A stretch of DNA of 48,970 nucleotides from positions 1 through 48,970 of the forward strand of contig JAEWIJ010000148.1 in the NCBI GenBank assembly GCA_023387235.1, in the 5' to 3' direction. The DNA is from Pseudomonadota bacterium. GTDB taxonomy: Bacteria; Pseudomonadota; Alphaproteobacteria; Rhizobiales; Hyphomicrobiaceae. Of the stretch, positions 32,938-40,521 are shown piece after piece. The stretch's first letter is position 1; every line of letters starts with the position of its first letter. The notes beneath the pieces are model-generated. The model saw nothing but the letters and a program-made list of their open reading frames with translations. It had not been told where the DNA came from and did not search any database. The translations under genes were made by a program, and so were the position numbers.

Positions 32938-33855
32938 ATGGCGATCTATGCCCTGAAGCGGCTAGGTGTGGCGATCCTGGTGGCGCTCACCGTGTCGCTT
33001 CTCACTTTCTCGATGAACTATCTCTCCGGCGATCCTGCGATCACCATTGCCGGCGAGGGCGCGCGCATCGAGGATATCGAGAACGTTCGTCGCTACTACG
33101 GGTTCGACCGGCCGATCATCGTCCAGTACTGGGACTGGCTGGTCCATGCCGTGCAAGGCGATCTCGGGCGCTCGTACAGTCTGCGCGTGCCGGTCGCCGA
33201 CGTGATTTTCGAGCGCCTGCCGACCACCATGCTGCTCGGCGCCTGCGCGATCACCTTCGGCCTGGCACTCGCCATTCCGCTCGGCGTGCTCGCCGCCGTG
33301 AAGCCGAACAGCATCTTCGATCGCCTCGCGCTGACACTTGCCGTTGTCGGACAGGCAATGCCGACATTCTGGTTCGGCCTCACGCTGATTCTCGTGTTCG
33401 GCGTCATGCTGCGCTGGCTCCCGATCACCGGGCAGGCGAGCTGGTGGAACTTCGTCATGCCGTCGATCGCACTCGGCTACAACGTGGCACCGGCGGTCAT
33501 GCGCCTGACGCGCGCAGGAATGCTCGAGGTTCTCGCCTCGGACTACATCCGGACGGCGCGCGCGAAGGGCTTGAGGCCCATGAAGGTGCTCTTCAAGCAC
33601 GCGCTGCGCAATGCGGTCATCCCGGTCGTGGCGCTCGCCGCCGTCCAGTTCGGCTTCATGCTCGGCGGCTCGATCGTGATCGAGACGATTTTCCAGATCA
33701 ACGGCCTCGGCTATCTCGCGTGGGAGTCGATCCAGCGCAAGGACCTGCCGATGATGCAGGCGATCGTGCTCATCCTCGCGATCATCTACGTCGTCATCAC
33801 CTTCCTTGCCGACATGCTCAACGCGTTCCTCGATCCGCGCATCAGGGTGAGCTGA
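32938..33855 (+). CDS. ABC importer permease, DppB type
   Basis: 305 residues, BPD_transp_1 inner-membrane permease of the peptide importer family. An N-terminal membrane helix (AIYALKRLGVAILVALTVSL) is followed by the conserved periplasmic DppB segment LSGDPAITIAGEGARIEDIE and YGFDRPIIVQYWDWLVHAVQ. Five further helices follow, with the cytoplasmic EAA loop DYIRTARAKGLRPMKVLFKH (near 201-220) that docks with an ATPase. The C-terminus PRIRVS is typical. It directly precedes the second permease, 1 bp after its stop. Confidence 0.94.
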   Translation: MAIYALKRLGVAILVALTVSLLTFSMNYLSGDPAITIAGEGARIEDIENVRRYYGFDRPIIVQYWDWLVHAVQGDLGRSYSLRVPVADVIFERLPTTMLLGACAITFGLALAIPLGVLAAVKPNSIFDRLALTLAVVGQAMPTFWFGLTLILVFGVMLRWLPITGQASWWNFVMPSIALGYNVAPAVMRLTRAGMLEVLASDYIRTARAKGLRPMKVLFKHALRNAVIPVVALAAVQFGFMLGGSIVIETIFQINGLGYLAWESIQRKDLPMMQAIVLILAIIYVVITFLADMLNAFLDPRIRVS

Positions 33856-33856
33856 C

Positions 33857-34792
33857 ATGGCTGAGACGACCATCACGCGCACGACGCTCGCACGCGCAGG
33901 CATCCAGACCGCCGAGGAGATCCTGGCGCCGACGCCGGGCGCCATGATGCGGCGGCGCATCTTCGGTCACTTCGGCCTGATGTTCGGCGCCTTCGTGCTC
34001 CTCGCCATCATTTTCATGGCGGTATTCGCCAACGTCATCTCGCCGCACGACGCCTATGACCAGCAGCTCGCGCGCAAGCTCATTCCGCCCATCTGGCACG
34101 ACAGCCCGAAAGCGACCTGGACCCATCCGCTCGGTACCGATCACCTCGGCCGCGATTACCTGACGCGGCTCTACCACGGCGCCCAGGTCTCGCTGCTCAT
34201 CGGCTTCTCGGCGATGATCATCTCCGGCCTCATCGGCACGATCCTCGGCGTCATGGCCGGCTATTTCGGCGGCCGCGTCGACATGGTGGTGAACTTCCTC
34301 ATCACGACGCGTCTCTCCATGCCGGTGATCCTGGTCGCTCTGGCCGTGGTCAGCATCGTCGGCTCATCGCTTACCGTGGTCATCTGGGTGCTCGGCCTGC
34401 TGATCTGGGACCGCTTTGCGGTGGTCATGCGATCGGCGACACAGCAAGTGCGCTCGCTCGAGTTCGTCACGGCCGCGGAAGCGCTCGGCTGCTCGCATCT
34501 GCGCATTCTGCTGACCGAGATCGCGCCCAATGTCATGAACCACCTGATCGTGGTCGCGACACTCGAGATGGCGCACGCCATCCTGCTCGAGGCGGCGCTC
34601 TCGTTCCTCGGTCTCGGCGTGCAGCCGCCAACGCCGTCATGGGGCCTCATGATTTCCGAGGCCAAGGGCCTCATGTACTTCGATCCCTGGCTGATCGCGA
34701 TACCGGGCACCGCGCTCTTCATGCTCGTGCTGTCGATCAATCTCGTCGGCGACGGGCTCAGGGACGTGACCGCCCCGGAAAACCGCAGCTAG
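33857..34792 (+). CDS. ABC importer permease, DppC type
   Basis: 311 residues, second permease of the peptide importer. A polar N-terminal tail (about 1-40) precedes the first helix (HFGLMFGAFVLLAIIFMAVF); the DppC marker HPLGTDHLGRDYLTRLYHGA (near 95-114) is intact. The EAA loop lies around RSLEFVTAAEALGCSHLRIL and the C-terminal GLGVQPPTPSWGLMISEA block is standard. The ATG is 1 bp after the end of the DppB-type gene, so translation is coupled. A 219-bp gap with a palindromic element separates it from the ATPase genes. Confidence 0.94.
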   Translation: MAETTITRTTLARAGIQTAEEILAPTPGAMMRRRIFGHFGLMFGAFVLLAIIFMAVFANVISPHDAYDQQLARKLIPPIWHDSPKATWTHPLGTDHLGRDYLTRLYHGAQVSLLIGFSAMIISGLIGTILGVMAGYFGGRVDMVVNFLITTRLSMPVILVALAVVSIVGSSLTVVIWVLGLLIWDRFAVVMRSATQQVRSLEFVTAAEALGCSHLRILLTEIAPNVMNHLIVVATLEMAHAILLEAALSFLGLGVQPPTPSWGLMISEAKGLMYFDPWLIAIPGTALFMLVLSINLVGDGLRDVTAPENRS

Positions 34793-34840
34793 AACGCATC
34801 GCAAGCAGATGGATAAGATCAAATCGTCCACCGACCTGAT

Positions 34841-34990
34841 CCCTCCCCCCAGCGCCGAAGGCCCGCCTTCGGCGCGATGGTGGGGGAGGTTAGGAGGGGG
34901 GGATTGCAGAACAATAGCGATAGGAACTCCCGCCGCTGCTGTTGGGATTCCCCCCACCCCTAACCCCTCCCCACAAGGGGGAGGGGGATT
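34841..34990 (+). repeat. Composite GC-rich palindromic element inside the ABC operon
   Basis: Two hairpins that are roughly reverse complements of each other. The left unit (34842-34889) has a perfect 10-bp stem GCGCCGAAGG / CCTTCGGCGC with a CCCG loop, inside outer arms CCTCCCCCC / GGGGGAGG. The right unit (34964-34986) pairs CCCCTCCCC with GGGGGAGGGG around an ACAA loop. The word GGTTAGGAGGGGGGATT on the left mirrors ATTCCCCCCACCCCTAACC on the right. It looks like an intergenic repeat (REP/BIME-like) inserted between the permease and ATPase genes; copies elsewhere in the genome would confirm that. Confidence 0.65.
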
Positions 34991-35011
34991 CAGCGCGTTT
35001 TGGGTTTCTCA

Positions 35012-36028
35012 ATGAGCGATCGCATCCTGACCGTCGAGGGGCTCGAAGTCTCTCTGCCGGTCCCATCCGGAACGTTGAATGCCGTGCAAGGCGTGAGCTT
35101 TCACGTCGATCGCGGCGAGACAGTCTGCATCGTCGGCGAGTCGGGTTGCGGCAAGTCGCTGACCGCGCTCGCCATCATGGACCTCCTGCCGAAGCGGGCG
35201 CGACGGGTCGCGCGCGAGCTCACGCTGCTCGGCGATCCGATCGTCGACGTGCCCGAGACGGCCATGTCGGACCTGCGCGGCAACCGCATGGCCATGATCT
35301 TCCAGGAGCCGATGACCTCGCTCAATCCAGCGTACACCATCGGCAACCAGCTCGAGGAAGCGCTGCTTCGCCACCGCAAGGTGCCGCGATCGGAGGCGCG
35401 GGATCGTGCCGTGCATCTGCTCGAGCGTGTCGGCATCACGGCGGCGGGCCAGCGTCTCAGGCAATATCCGCACCAGCTCTCCGGCGGTCTGCGCCAGCGC
35501 GTCATGATCGCCATGGCGCTGATGACCGGCCCCGATCTCATCATCGCCGACGAGCCGACGACGGCACTCGACGTCACCATCCAGGCGCAGATCCTCCATC
35601 TGCTCGCCGAGCTGCAGCGCGAGTTCCACATGGGCCTCGTGCTCATCACGCACGATCTCGGCGTCGTCGCCCGCATCGCGACACGCGTCGTCGTCATGTA
35701 CGCCGGCCAGGTCGTCGAGACGGGCACGGCAGCCGAGGTCTTCGGCACCCCGCGCCATCCCTACACGCGCGGCCTGCTCGACTGCATTCCCATTCCCGGC
35801 AAGACGAAACGCGGCGAGCGCCTCGGCACAATCCCGGGCATGGTGCCCTCGCTCGTCGGCCACATGCAGGGCTGTCACTTCGCCGGGCGCTGCAATTACG
35901 TGATCGACGATTGCCGCGCGGCGCCGATCCCGCTCGAAGCCGCGCCGGGTAGCGGCCATGCCGTGCGCTGCATTCGCGCCGACGAGTTGATACGTGGACA
36001 GGCGCCCGCGACGGAGGGCGTGGCATGA
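35012..36028 (+). CDS. ABC importer ATPase, DppD type
   Basis: 338 residues, nucleotide-binding subunit of the peptide importer. Walker A is GESGCGKSLTAL near 43-54, the signature LSGGLRQRVMIAMAL near 157-171 and Walker B PDLIIADEPTTALDVTIQAQ near 173-192. The C-terminal oligopeptide/dipeptide domain includes HPYTRGLLDCIPIPG and CHFAGRCNYVIDDC, whose cysteines match the Fe-S or Cys cluster often found in these subunits. I chose ATG 35012; TTG 35000 is possible. Unusually, there is no good Shine-Dalgarno before 35012 (nearest purine run GGG), and the palindromic element ends about 22 nt upstream. The gene overlaps the next by ATGA. Confidence 0.93.
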   Translation: MSDRILTVEGLEVSLPVPSGTLNAVQGVSFHVDRGETVCIVGESGCGKSLTALAIMDLLPKRARRVARELTLLGDPIVDVPETAMSDLRGNRMAMIFQEPMTSLNPAYTIGNQLEEALLRHRKVPRSEARDRAVHLLERVGITAAGQRLRQYPHQLSGGLRQRVMIAMALMTGPDLIIADEPTTALDVTIQAQILHLLAELQREFHMGLVLITHDLGVVARIATRVVVMYAGQVVETGTAAEVFGTPRHPYTRGLLDCIPIPGKTKRGERLGTIPGMVPSLVGHMQGCHFAGRCNYVIDDCRAAPIPLEAAPGSGHAVRCIRADELIRGQAPATEGVA

Positions 36029-37059
36029 GCAGCGCGACCTTGGCACAGCCCGTTTCAATCGAACCCGCACACGCTTCTTCTGCGCCGCCCATGCTCGAGG
36101 CCATCGACGTCACGCGCATGTTCATGGTCTCGCAGGGCTTCATGCGCGCGAAGAAGCCGCTCCATGCGGTGAACGGCGTCAATCTCTCGATCCGCCAGGG
36201 CGAGGTCGTCGGCCTCGTCGGTGAATCGGGCTGCGGCAAGACCACACTCGCGCGCATGCTGCTCGGTCTCATGCCGCCATCGTCGGGCTCGCTCAAGATC
36301 GATGGCCAGCCGCTCGCCGGCATGAAGCGCCGCGACGTCGCGCGCCTCGTCCAGCCGGTTTTCCAGGATCCTTACTCCTCGCTCAATCCGAGGAAGTCCG
36401 TCGGCTCGATCATCGGCCTGCCGCTCCGCGTGCAAGGCGGCGTCAGCGGCGATGATGAGAAGAAGCGCGTCCTCGACATGATGGAGCTGGTCGGTCTCGC
36501 GCGGCGGCTCTACGACAACTATCCGAGCCAGCTCTCGGGTGGCCAGCGCCAGCGCGTCGCGATCGCACGCGCGCTCATCAACCGCCCGCGCATGGTCATC
36601 TGCGACGAGCCGACGTCTGCGCTCGACGTTTCCGTGCAGTCGCAGATCCTCAATCTGCTGCAGGACCTGCGCCGCGAGCTTGGGCTGACGTATCTCCTGA
36701 TCAGCCACAATCTCGCGGTCGTCGAGCACATGGCGGATCGCGTTGCGGTCATGTATCTCGGCCGCATCGTCGAGCAGACGGATACCGACACGCTCTTCCG
36801 CAATCCGCGCCACCCCTATACGGATGCGCTGCTGAAGTCCGTGCTGACGCCCGAGCCCGGGCTCGGCGTGCCGGACACGCACCTCGGCGCCGCCTATCCG
36901 AACCCGCTCGACATGCCATCGGGCTGCCGTTTCCATCCGCGCTGCGTGCGCCGCTTCGGGCCGTGCGATACCATCGTGCCGCGGCCGCTGACGAGCGCCG
37001 CCGGCATGGTCGAGTGCCACCTCTATGATGATGACGTGAAGAAGGAAGCTGCTGCATGA
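36025..37059 (+). CDS. ABC importer ATPase, DppF type
   Basis: 344 residues, second nucleotide-binding subunit. An N-terminal extension (1-25, Ala/Ser/Pro-rich) precedes the ATPase domain with Walker A GESGCGKTTLARMLLG near 67-82, Q-loop FQDPYSSLNPRKSVGS, signature QLSGGQRQRVAIARAL near 169-184 and Walker B PRMVICDEPTSALDVSVQSQ. The C-terminus has HPYTDALLKSVLTPEPG and SGCRFHPRCVRRFGPC, the Cys-containing motif of the family. Start and stop overlap neighbours by 4 nt on both sides (ATGA), so dppD-type, dppF-type and peptidase genes are translationally coupled. Confidence 0.95.
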   Translation: MSSATLAQPVSIEPAHASSAPPMLEAIDVTRMFMVSQGFMRAKKPLHAVNGVNLSIRQGEVVGLVGESGCGKTTLARMLLGLMPPSSGSLKIDGQPLAGMKRRDVARLVQPVFQDPYSSLNPRKSVGSIIGLPLRVQGGVSGDDEKKRVLDMMELVGLARRLYDNYPSQLSGGQRQRVAIARALINRPRMVICDEPTSALDVSVQSQILNLLQDLRRELGLTYLLISHNLAVVEHMADRVAVMYLGRIVEQTDTDTLFRNPRHPYTDALLKSVLTPEPGLGVPDTHLGAAYPNPLDMPSGCRFHPRCVRRFGPCDTIVPRPLTSAAGMVECHLYDDDVKKEAAA

Positions 37060-38480
37060 GTGGAAGTCGCGCCGGCGCCATTTCGCGCGCCGAAGCGTAT
37101 GTCGATGGTGGCACGTTCGAGCGCGAGCTTGCAGACCGCGTCGCCGTGCGCACGGAGAGCCAGAAGTTCCCCGATGCGGCGGCGGTCGCCGAATGTCACC
37201 GCTATCTCGACGCGCACATGAAGCCGGCCTTCGAGGCCATGGGTTTCACGACCAAGACCTACGACAATCCTTTCCAGGGGCAGGGTCCCGTCCTGCTCGC
37301 AACACGCATCGAGGATGCGGCGCTACCGACCGTGCTCGGCTATGGCCATGGCGATGTCGTGCACGGCATGGACGCGCGCTGGACGAAGGGCAAAGGGCCG
37401 TGGATCACGGCACGCGACGGCGACCGCCTCTACGGACGCGGGACGGCCGACAACAAGGGCCAGCACACGCTCAACATGGCGGCGCTGGCCGCCGTCATCT
37501 CCGAGCGCGGCGGCAAGCTCGGCTTCAATGCCAAGTTCCTCATCGAGACGGGCGAGGAGGCGGGCTCGAAGGGCCTCAAGGAGCTGGTCCGCGCCAACAA
37601 AGTGGATTTCGCCGCCGATGTCCTCATTGCTTCGGACGGCCCGCGCGTGAAGCAGGATCGCCCGACGATCTCGCTCGGCTGCCGCGGAGCCGTGAACTTC
37701 GATCTCGTCGTCGACCTGCGCGAGGGCGGACATCACTCGGGCAACTGGGGTGGGCTCATTGCCAATCCCGGCTTCATTCTCGCGCACGCGCTCGCTTCCA
37801 TCGTCGGGCCAAAAGGCGAGTTGCTCGTCGAGGCACTCAAGGCGCCACCGATGTCGCGCGCGGTGAAGGACGTGCTCGCCGATGTCGAGATCGATGGCGG
37901 TGACAAGGGCCCGAAAGTCGACGAATGGTGGGGCGAGCCGGAACTGAAGCCCGCCGAGCGCGTCTATGCCGCGAATACGTTCAATATCCTCGCCTTCACC
38001 ACGGGCACGCCCGAGCGGCCCGTGAACGCGATCCCGCCGAAGGCCGTCGCCAACTGCCAGCTTCGTTTCGTCGCCGGCACGAGCGTCGACCAGATCATCC
38101 CGGCCGTGCAGTCGCATCTGGCCGCGAAAGGACACACGCTGGTGAAGGTCGTGCCGCCGCCGGCGAGCAACGACGGCGGGTTTGCGGCAACGCGCACGGA
38201 GCCCGATCACCCCTGGGCGTCGTTCGTGACCAGCTCGGCACAGCGCTCGACGAACGTGAAGCCCGCCATCATTCCGTCCACGGGCGGCTCCATTTGCAAC
38301 GACATCTTCACGGATGATCTCGGGATGCCGACCATCTGGATCCCGCACTCCTATGCCTCGTGCTCGCAGCACTGGCCGGACGAGCACATTCTGATGCCGC
38401 TCTCACGCAGCGCCATCCAGCTCATGGCCGGCCTGTACTGGGATATCGGCGACGGCAAAGGCGTGCCGGCCAAGGACTGA
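37056..38480 (+). CDS. M20 family metallopeptidase
   Basis: 474 residues of the M20 (ArgE/DapE/carboxypeptidase G2) family of di-zinc amidohydrolases. Metal-binding blocks are visible in order: GYGHGDVVHG near 96-105 with the first His, GRGTADNKGQHTLNM near 127-141 with the bridging Asp, and ETGEEAGSKGLKEL near 163-176 with the catalytic Glu. The dimerisation domain lies in the middle, and the last ligand region is near HSYASCSQHWPDEHIL. No signal peptide is visible, so it acts in the cytoplasm, probably on the peptide or amide brought in by the importer whose ATPase gene it overlaps by 4 nt. The exact substrate is unknown. Confidence 0.93.
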   Translation: MSGSRAGAISRAEAYVDGGTFERELADRVAVRTESQKFPDAAAVAECHRYLDAHMKPAFEAMGFTTKTYDNPFQGQGPVLLATRIEDAALPTVLGYGHGDVVHGMDARWTKGKGPWITARDGDRLYGRGTADNKGQHTLNMAALAAVISERGGKLGFNAKFLIETGEEAGSKGLKELVRANKVDFAADVLIASDGPRVKQDRPTISLGCRGAVNFDLVVDLREGGHHSGNWGGLIANPGFILAHALASIVGPKGELLVEALKAPPMSRAVKDVLADVEIDGGDKGPKVDEWWGEPELKPAERVYAANTFNILAFTTGTPERPVNAIPPKAVANCQLRFVAGTSVDQIIPAVQSHLAAKGHTLVKVVPPPASNDGGFAATRTEPDHPWASFVTSSAQRSTNVKPAIIPSTGGSICNDIFTDDLGMPTIWIPHSYASCSQHWPDEHILMPLSRSAIQLMAGLYWDIGDGKGVPAKD

Positions 38481-38489
38481 CCCTGTCGA

Positions 38490-39551
38490 ATGAAGCCTGC
38501 GCTCCTATTTTTTGCCGCCCTGCTCGGCATCCTCGTCCCCGCCGATCTTCGCGCGCAGGACGCGTGCGGGCGTGCGGGCGTCGGGAAGGCGATCGAAGAG
38601 GCATGGCAAGCGGAGAGCGGCAGCCATCCGTTTGTCGGCGCCGTGCTCGAAGGCACATCGCCGCTCGCGGCGGCCCTCGACGGAGACTGCATGCACTCTC
38701 CGATCGAGCGACTGCAGCGGGCGCTCGTCTTGCACCTGGAGGCGGGCGGCATCGTCCTGCTCGGCGAGGTGCATGACAACGGCGCGCAGCACGCGCTCCG
38801 TGCCGGTCTCCTCCGTGCGATCGCCACCGATCTCGCCGAGAGCAGGAAGCAGAAGCCGTCGGCTCTCGTGTTCGAGCACATTCGCACGGATCAGGCGGCG
38901 GCTCTCCAAACAGCAGGCACGCCTGACAGTGCGCGCAGTTTGCTTGCCGCCCTCGACTGGGAAAAGAGCGGCTGGCCCTCATCGACGTTGTTTCTTCCGA
39001 TCTTCGAAGCCGCGCTCGCACAAGGTCTGCCGATCCTGCCGGGTCATCCGACGCGGACGGACGTGCGCGAGGTGGCGCGGCGTGGTCTCGCAGCTCTTCC
39101 GGCCGATACCGTGTCGCGCCTCGGCCTCGACGTGCCGCTGCCGGAAGCTCTTCAGAACTCGCTGCTCGACGAGCTCGAAGCGTCGCACTGCGGGCTCATG
39201 CCGCGCACGGCCTTCACGAACATGGCGCTGGCGCAACGCTATCGCGACGCGCACATGGCGGCGGCCCTGCTGCAGGCCGCCGGGACGCACGGCTCGGCGA
39301 TTCTGCTCGCGGGAAATGGTCATGTGCGGAAAGATCGCGGCGTGCCGTGGGATCTCGCGCGCATGGCGCCGGAGCGCAAAGTCCTCGCCGTGATGCCGAT
39401 GGAGACCAAGGATGGCGCGACCGATGTCACGGCGCATGTCGAGCGCGATCGGGAGGGCAAGCCTGTCGCCGACTTCACGATTCTGACGCCACGCGCCGAC
39501 AGGCCCGATCCCTGCGACGCCATGCGGGCGCACTTCCAGAAGAAGAAGTAG
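38490..39551 (+). CDS. ChaN-like (Tiki/ChaN/EreA fold) secreted protein
   Basis: 353 residues with a Sec signal peptide (PALLFFAALLGILVPADLRAQ) and the ChaN family motif VLLGEVHDN near 89-97. Later conserved pieces are ALVFEHIRTDQ, DWEKSGWPS and AILLAGNGHVRKDRGVPWDL. Family members include ChaN of Campylobacter, a haem-binding lipoprotein, and Tiki-like proteases/esterases using the same GExH chemistry. I see no lipobox, so this copy is probably a soluble periplasmic protein. It follows the M20 gene by 9 bp and is the last gene of the operon. A role in haem handling or in processing an imported compound are both possible; neither is shown. Two cysteine pairs may form disulfides. Confidence 0.85.
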   Translation: MKPALLFFAALLGILVPADLRAQDACGRAGVGKAIEEAWQAESGSHPFVGAVLEGTSPLAAALDGDCMHSPIERLQRALVLHLEAGGIVLLGEVHDNGAQHALRAGLLRAIATDLAESRKQKPSALVFEHIRTDQAAALQTAGTPDSARSLLAALDWEKSGWPSSTLFLPIFEAALAQGLPILPGHPTRTDVREVARRGLAALPADTVSRLGLDVPLPEALQNSLLDELEASHCGLMPRTAFTNMALAQRYRDAHMAAALLQAAGTHGSAILLAGNGHVRKDRGVPWDLARMAPERKVLAVMPMETKDGATDVTAHVERDREGKPVADFTILTPRADRPDPCDAMRAHFQKKK

Positions 39552-39568
39552 TAGCGCGACGGGCAGGC

Positions 39569-39583
39569 GTTCGCCTCAGGCGA
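39569..39583. terminator. Small stem-loop across the convergent chaN-like / livF junction
   Basis: TCGCC-TCA-GGCGA (39571-39583, extendable by a G-U and a G-C pair) sits on the stop codon of the livF-type gene in the 24-bp gap between convergent genes. It could act as a weak bidirectional terminator, but lacks a T-run, so confidence is low. Confidence 0.25.
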
Positions 39584-40424
39584 GCCAGCGCTTGCGCCGC
39601 TTGTAGTGCTTCACGTCGCGGAAGGAGGCGCGCTCACCACCGGCAACACCGAGATAGAACTCGGCGACGTCCGCGTTCTCGCGCAGCGCCTTGGCCTCGC
39701 CGTCGAGAACGACGCGCCCCGTCTCCAGGATGTAGCCGTAGTTCGCATACTTGAGCGCCATGTTGGTATTCTGCTCGGCGAGCAGCACCGAGACGCCTTG
39801 CTCCTGATTGATGCGCCGCGTGATCTCGAAGATCTGCTCGACGAGCTGCGGCGCGAGCCCCATGGAGGGCTCGTCGAGTAGCATCATGCGCGGCCGGCTC
39901 ATGAGCGCGCGGCCGATCGCCGTCATCTGCTGCTCGCCGCCCGAGATGTAGCCGGCCAGGCTCTGGCGGCGCTCCTTGAGGCGCGGGAAATAGCTGTAGA
40001 TCATCTCCAGGTCCTGACGGACCGCGGCGCCGCCGTCACGGCGCGTGTAGGCGCCCGTCAGCAGGTTCTCCTCGACGGTCAGATGGCCGAAGCAATGGCG
40101 GCCTTCCATGACGTGGACGAGACCGCGCCGGACCATGGCATTCGGCGTCAAGCCGTCGACGCGCGCACCCTGGAACTCGATGGCGCCTTTCGTGACCTCG
40201 CCGCGCTCGGACTCGAGCAGATTCGAGATCGCCTTGAGCGTCGTCGACTTGCCGGCGCCGTTCGCACCGAGCAGCGCGACGATGCCGCCGGCGGGCACTT
40301 CGAGCGACACGCCCTTCAGCACGAGAATGACGTGGTCGTAGATGACCTCGATGTTCTTGATGCTCAAGATGGGCGTTGCCGGCGCAGTGGCGACGCGTGG
40401 ATCGGGTGCAGCTTGGGCGGTCAC
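39576..40424 (-). CDS. Branched-chain-type ABC importer ATPase, LivF type
   Basis: 282 residues, second ATPase of a HAAT-family importer. Walker A is GANGAGKST at 53-61, the signature ISGGEQQM at 160-167 and Walker B MLLDEPSMGL at 181-190. LLAEQNTNMALKYANYGYIL is the LivF-typical H-loop region. The C-terminus ends in a basic tail (HYKRRKRWLA). GTG 40424 follows GGAG with 6-nt spacing. It is the last gene of the operon, placed after the binding-protein gene and behind two stem-loops. The solute is unlikely to be inferred from the ATPase alone; the acyl-CoA synthetase at the head of the operon suggests an organic acid. Confidence 0.93.
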   Translation of the reverse strand: MTAQAAPDPRVATAPATPILSIKNIEVIYDHVILVLKGVSLEVPAGGIVALLGANGAGKSTTLKAISNLLESERGEVTKGAIEFQGARVDGLTPNAMVRRGLVHVMEGRHCFGHLTVEENLLTGAYTRRDGGAAVRQDLEMIYSYFPRLKERRQSLAGYISGGEQQMTAIGRALMSRPRMMLLDEPSMGLAPQLVEQIFEITRRINQEQGVSVLLAEQNTNMALKYANYGYILETGRVVLDGEAKALRENADVAEFYLGVAGGERASFRDVKHYKRRKRWLA

Positions 40425-40460
40425 GCGGCGTGCTCCGGATGGCTCGGCTTGATGTGTGTC

Positions 40461-40490
40461 CGAGCGAGGCGACCGCGGCCGCCTCGCTCG
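40461..40490 (-). repeat. Strong stem-loop between binding-protein and LivF-type genes
   Basis: Perfect 11-bp inverted repeat CGAGCGAGGCG / CGCCTCGCTCG (40461-40471 and 40480-40490) with an 8-nt loop. It lies downstream of the binding-protein gene in the direction of transcription and 36 nt before the LivF-type start. No T-run follows, so partial termination or mRNA protection is more likely than full termination. Confidence 0.65.
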
Positions 40491-40500
40491 ATTGTGCTAA

Positions 40501-40515
40501 GGGCACGAGGTGCCC
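40501..40515 (-). repeat. Short hairpin just after the binding-protein stop codon
   Basis: GGGCAC-GAG-GTGCCC (40501-40515), a 6-bp perfect stem with a 3-nt loop, 6 bp beyond the binding-protein stop. Together with the 11-bp stem next to it, this makes a double stem-loop that could protect the 3' end of the upstream mRNA. Confidence 0.5.
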
Positions 40516-40521
40516 GTGCGC

